From Pseudorhodobacter aquimaris (lineage in GTDB: Bacteria; Pseudomonadota; Alphaproteobacteria; Rhodobacterales; Rhodobacteraceae): DNA of 64,000 bases. Shown one piece after another: positions 61,336 to 64,000 of the stretch (position 1 is the stretch's first letter; every line of letters starts with the position of its first letter). Under the pieces are notes generated by a model. The model ran no database searches, was not told the origin of the DNA, and saw nothing but the letters and a program-made list of their open reading frames with translations. Made by a program: the position numbers and the translations under genes. The stretch covers positions 19,813-83,812 of the forward strand of contig NZ_LGHS01000062.1 of the NCBI RefSeq assembly GCF_001202025.1, written 5' to 3'.

Positions 61336-62697
61336 ATGGTATTCAAAAGAATTTCAACAGCATTCGTTGCCACTGCCATGGTTGTCGCCCCGCTAGAGGT
61401 TCATGCCGGTGATGGTTTGGTTGGCGGTATCGTCGGCGGCATCATTGGCGGGGTCATCGTCAATGAGGCCAACAAGAACCGCCGGACCACCACCCGGCGC
61501 ACGACGAATTACAAGCGATCCTCGATTTCCTCCAGCCAGCGCGCGGCCAACCGAGAGGTTCAGGTTGCGCTTAATTACTTCGGCTTTCCGGCTGGTACGC
61601 CCGATGGCGCCTTGGGGCCAAGGTCACGAGGGGCGATTTCACAGTATCAGGCACATATGGGTTTTGGCACCAGTGGCAGGCTGAATGACTGGGAACGTGA
61701 TTTGCTGGTGCAATCTTATTACAGGGCGCAAGCAGGCGGGCCGGTGACAGCCCAACAGATCGCTAGCGATCCCCGCGGGACAATGGGCTTGCTGCATATC
61801 TATCGTGATGAACGGCTGGGTATTGGTGCTGCGTCAGGCGGGCAGATGACCGCCGTGCCGGCCCCTGCTGCCCCGCAACCCGCAACACAGCTTGGCTTTG
61901 CCGCCGCAGGGACGGCCCCTGTCGCCGCTGCGGTGCCACAATTCGGGACCGAAGTCGCGGCGCAATCTGCTTTGCCATCCTTCATGGCGCAGGGTACCAC
62001 GCAGGTTTCACTGGCCAGCCATTGCAACAAGGTCTCCTTGGTCACCAATTCCAACGGCGGATTCGTGACCCAAGCAACACTGCAAGATCCGGCCTTTGCC
62101 CTCTCGGAACAATTCTGCCTGGCACGCACCTATGCCATCGCCCAGGGCGAGGAGTTGGTATCCAGCATCTCAGGCTTTACCCCGCAGCAGATTTCCAAGC
62201 AATGCGAAGGCTTTGGCCCGGTGATGCAAGAACATGTCGCAGCCCTTTCGCTGAAATCGCGCGAAGAGGTGATGCAGGGCGTGTCGGGCTTTGTCCTCGG
62301 CTCGGGGATGGCGCCGGCGCAATTGGCGGGTACGGCCAAAATTTGCCTCGGGGTCGGCTATGTGACTGATAACATGGATGTCGCTATCGGATCGGCACTG
62401 ATCCTGACCACGGTGGGGGAGGCGGCCTATGCCGAGCTGGTCGGTCATCACCTCGCGTCGGGCATCGGTGCGGCCCAGCGGATGGATTTGTCTTTGCCTT
62501 GGTTCGATCAGAGCTATCTGGCAGGCAGCGATGGCACCAGCCAAGTCTTTGCGCCGGGGATGGCCGATCGCGCACCCTTGATCCGGGCGGCGGCCTATAC
62601 CGCAGCGGGGCGGAGCGTGCCCGGTACGACCGAGCCTGTCCCCGCCGCAACCCTTCCGGCCTTTGCCGTGCCGGGTGCCACATCTGCAAGCCCCTGA
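61336..62697 (+). CDS. Exported peptidoglycan-binding-like protein
   Basis: A 453-residue secreted protein. A signal peptide ([24 protein letters not shown]) precedes a Gly-rich hydrophobic patch ([13 protein letters not shown]), an Arg/Thr/Ser linker, a PG_binding_1-like segment (about 75-125: [31 protein letters not shown]), a Pro/Ala-rich linker, and a C-terminal domain of unknown type with several Cys ([28 protein letters not shown]). The ATG at 61336 follows GGAG by 7 nt; the open frame continues 5' over the antisense of lipB and is not part of the gene. A terminator follows. Confidence 0.85.
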   Translation: MVFKRISTAFVATAMVVAPLEVHAGDGLVGGIVGGIIGGVIVNEANKNRRTTTRRTTNYKRSSISSSQRAANREVQVALNYFGFPAGTPDGALGPRSRGAISQYQAHMGFGTSGRLNDWERDLLVQSYYRAQAGGPVTAQQIASDPRGTMGLLHIYRDERLGIGAASGGQMTAVPAPAAPQPATQLGFAAAGTAPVAAAVPQFGTEVAAQSALPSFMAQGTTQVSLASHCNKVSLVTNSNGGFVTQATLQDPAFALSEQFCLARTYAIAQGEELVSSISGFTPQQISKQCEGFGPVMQEHVAALSLKSREEVMQGVSGFVLGSGMAPAQLAGTAKICLGVGYVTDNMDVAIGSALILTTVGEAAYAELVGHHLASGIGAAQRMDLSLPWFDQSYLAGSDGTSQVFAPGMADRAPLIRAAAYTAAGRSVPGTTEPVPAATLPAFAVPGATSASP

Positions 62698-62715
62698 TTA
62701 AAAAACATTAATCAG
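62694..62715. repeat. Inverted repeat spanning the stop of the peptidoglycan-binding-like gene
   Basis: CTGATTAA (62694-62701) and TTAATCAG (62708-62715) form a perfect 8-bp dyad with a 6-nt loop. It covers the TGA stop. Possibly an mRNA 3' structure preceding the true terminator. Confidence 0.5.
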
Positions 62716-62722
62716 CCATTAT

Positions 62723-62755
62723 TGCCGGGGCAACTGTCCCCGGCATTTTCGTTTC
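62723..62755 (+). terminator. Terminator of the peptidoglycan-binding-like gene
   Basis: TGCCGGGG (62723-62730) pairs with CCCCGGCA (62738-62745) over a 7-nt loop, followed by TTTTCGTTT. Confidence 0.85.
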
Positions 62756-62798
62756 CGGCAAAGCTTTTCGATTTATCGGGTCAGGGCGAAAATTCAGC

Positions 62799-62827
62799 TT
62801 GAGGTCCGCTTGCAGTTTCGCTATCAC
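62799..62827 (+). promoter_or_regulatory. Probable tRNA-Leu promoter
   Basis: -35 TTGAGG (62799-62804), 17-nt spacer, -10 TATCAC (62822-62827). The tRNA starts 19 nt after the -10 box. Confidence 0.5.
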
Positions 62828-62845
62828 GCTGCAAGTCAAGACAGT

Positions 62846-62932
62846 GCGGTCGTGGCGGAATTGGTAGACGCGCAGCGTTGAGGTCGCTGTTCTTTAACCG
62901 GAGTGGAAGTTCGAGTCTTCTCGACCGCACCA
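62846..62932 (+). tRNA. tRNA-Leu (anticodon GAG)
   Basis: 87 nt with encoded CCA. The acceptor stem GCGGTCG pairs with CGACCGC (62922-62928). The anticodon loop TTGAGGT in the stem CAGCG/CGCTG gives anticodon GAG, reading CUC and CUU. A long variable arm and the T-loop TTCGAGT fit a class II tRNA-Leu. It borders the decayed, mobile-element-bearing DNA to its right. Confidence 0.95.
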
Positions 62933-63430
62933 ATCTTGACCGATTAAACTAATGTTTTTCAAGCATATCAGATATCTATCGCCCCTCTCAGGACACTTTC
63001 TGGGACGCAACGGGGACACTTTCCATGATGCTCGTGATGAAATTGAAGTACATGGATGACCTGTCTTGAGGTCGTAAGCGGTTTAGGCGCAGGTGGCCCA
63101 AAGCCGTGGCCGAGGTGCTTGGCGAAACATTCTTTTCGGTCCGCATGAAGGCCCGCGAAGGTGCCGCTCTGGTCTCCGAGCAAGAAGCCTTGCAATCCCA
63201 ACTTGATTCGATAGTCGTAACCTTCACACAGGATGCTGAACAATTGGCGCGGATGACATCGTTCAGCGCCAAGGTGACCTGATGCTCTACAGTTCAGTCC
63301 TTACGCCAGATGCACCACCGTCCCAACACACACTTTCAGATGCTTGGTCATTATGCGCTCAGGAGTGCCTAGCAGGGCCTTTGGGGCGCAGTGGGTTAAA
63401 TGATTCGGAAACGTGTGAAAGGCGCTCTAG
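62933..63430. other. Decayed accessory segment between tRNA-Leu and IS element
   Basis: 498 nt without an intact gene. GGACACTTTC occurs twice (62991-63000 and 63014-63023) in a pattern like the repeated ends of IS21-type elements. A plus-strand open fragment at 63070-63282 reads RRWPKAVAEVLGETFFS, KAREGAALVSEQEALQSQL and ends TSFSAKVT, protein-like but unidentified; a TGA precedes it. Minus-strand frames here look like shadows. Confidence 0.45.
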
Positions 63431-63433
63431 GGC

Positions 63434-64000
63434 GAGAGTGTCCGATCTTCTGTGTAACAGCGCTTTGGTCCATGCTTCCTGAGAGGAGCAAGGACGATGA
63501 CGATTTCCAAGGAACTGCTGGACGAGCTTCTGAAGGGCTGCGAGCGGCCTGAAGATCTGCTTGGTATGAGGAGGGTCAGAAGATGATCCCGGGGATCATT
63601 TTCCCGACGATTGGCCGGGCTAATGAAAGAGCTGAAGATCAAGCTGATGGAGCGCATGTTAGGCGCGGAACTGACGGCCCATCTGGGCTACGAGGATGGC
63701 CAAGACGCGCCGCCGAGCCAGCCCAACCGGCGCAACGGCACGTCAGCCAAGCGCCTGAAGGGCCAAGACGGCGAGTTGCCTATCGCGGTGCCTCGTGACC
63801 GGGATGGCAGTTTTGAGCCCGAGCTTGTCAAGAAAGGCCAGACCCGGATCGACGGGATGGATGGCAAGATCATCAGTCTTTATGCCGCTGGTTTGACGGT
63901 CCGAGACATCCGCGCCCACCTTGAAGATGTCTACGGCTTACAGGTTTCGCAGGACCTGATCAGCCGCGTCACCGACGCTGTGCTGGACGAAGTCCGAGAG
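63434..64000 (+). mobile_element. Left part of an IS256-family insertion sequence (right end outside window)
   Basis: Region from a probable left end (GAGAGTGTCCGATCTTCTG and GTGTAAC near 63434-63458) through the transposase gene to the window edge. Ends of this form precede IS256-type transposases in Rhodobacterales; the exact terminal repeat cannot be fixed because the right end is missing. Confidence 0.6.
63497..64000 (+). pseudogene. IS256-family transposase, interrupted and 3' truncated
   Basis: The frame opens MTISKELLDELLKGCERPED-LLG and then runs into MRRVRR and a TGA at 63584-63586. After that the same frame resumes at an ATG at 63623 ([19 protein letters not shown]), continuing with [56 protein letters not shown] and [16 protein letters not shown] to the edge. 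Intact relatives read [12 protein letters not shown] here, so about 45 extra bases with a stop lie between 63566 and 63613; they hold the palindrome ATGATCCC-G-GGGATCAT. The catalytic DDE part is outside. Probably non-functional unless the gene restarts at 63623. Confidence 0.8.

Noticed and set aside
62968..63243. 91-residue minus-strand frame right of tRNA-Leu
   Set aside because: The opposite strand carries the more protein-like fragment (63070-63282); neither has a start signal.

Overview
The window is a stretch of alphaproteobacterial chromosome, most likely from the Roseobacter group of Rhodobacteraceae. The evidence is an ALA-synthase type hemA, a circularly permuted two-piece tmRNA with tag ANDNRAPMAMAA, perfect TTGAT-N4-ATCAA (FnrL-type) and GTTC-N7-GTTC (alpha LexA) boxes, a VPLPA-CTERM protein, and typical Rhodobacterales gene pairs such as ispG after a RodZ-like gene, bactofilin with M23, and clpP-clpX. 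Coding density is high, the sequence looks GC-rich, and nearly everything is core housekeeping.

Layout. 1-6.4 kb: end of an unidentified small gene, hemA with an upstream FNR box, RodZ-like protein, ispG, DsbA-like thioredoxin, aminotransferase. 6.4-15.7 kb: envelope and translation genes (AmiC-type amidase, mrcA, prfB, DUF2189, bactofilin, M23 peptidase, DUF455, bcp). 15.8-27.8 kb: AsmA/YhdP-like giant, queA, MFS permease, DUF924, lpdA, VPLPA-CTERM surface protein, SOS-controlled uvrA, DUF2892. 27.8-33.6 kb: a valine (isobutyryl-CoA) catabolic cluster (mmsB, HIBCH-like, acyl-CoA dehydrogenase, mmsA) with a divergent LysR regulator. 33.6-38.9 kb: CBS protein, coaD, DUF1127, two GAPDH paralogues flanking a 47-residue membrane protein, and DUF808. 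LacI-type operator-like palindromes lie beside both gap genes.

38.9-46.8 kb: split tmRNA on the minus strand, MBL hydrolase, orphan histidine kinase, clpP, clpX, NDUFA12-like, DUF2155, nrdR-ribD, RraB-like. 47.3-55.6 kb: ilvC, two overlapping Lrp/AsnC regulators, class V aminotransferase, UbiH-like monooxygenase, a small membrane protein, pyrimidine nucleotidase, GntR regulator, and a GspE-N/GT2 glycosyltransferase with a perfect CtrA box and a DnaA box upstream. 55.7-62.7 kb: carA, YqeY, DUF2244, ctaD with an FNR box, cytochrome c2, lipB, peptidoglycan-binding-like protein. 62.8-64 kb: tRNA-Leu(GAG), then a decayed segment and an IS256-family transposase gene broken near its 5' end and cut by the window edge.

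No complete novel defence or biosynthetic system is visible. The strongest non-obvious signals are regulatory and RNA features absent from a protein-only reading: the permuted ssrA with its promoter and terminator, the FNR, LexA and CtrA boxes, the operator cluster around the two gap genes, and two small membrane proteins shorter than 60 residues.
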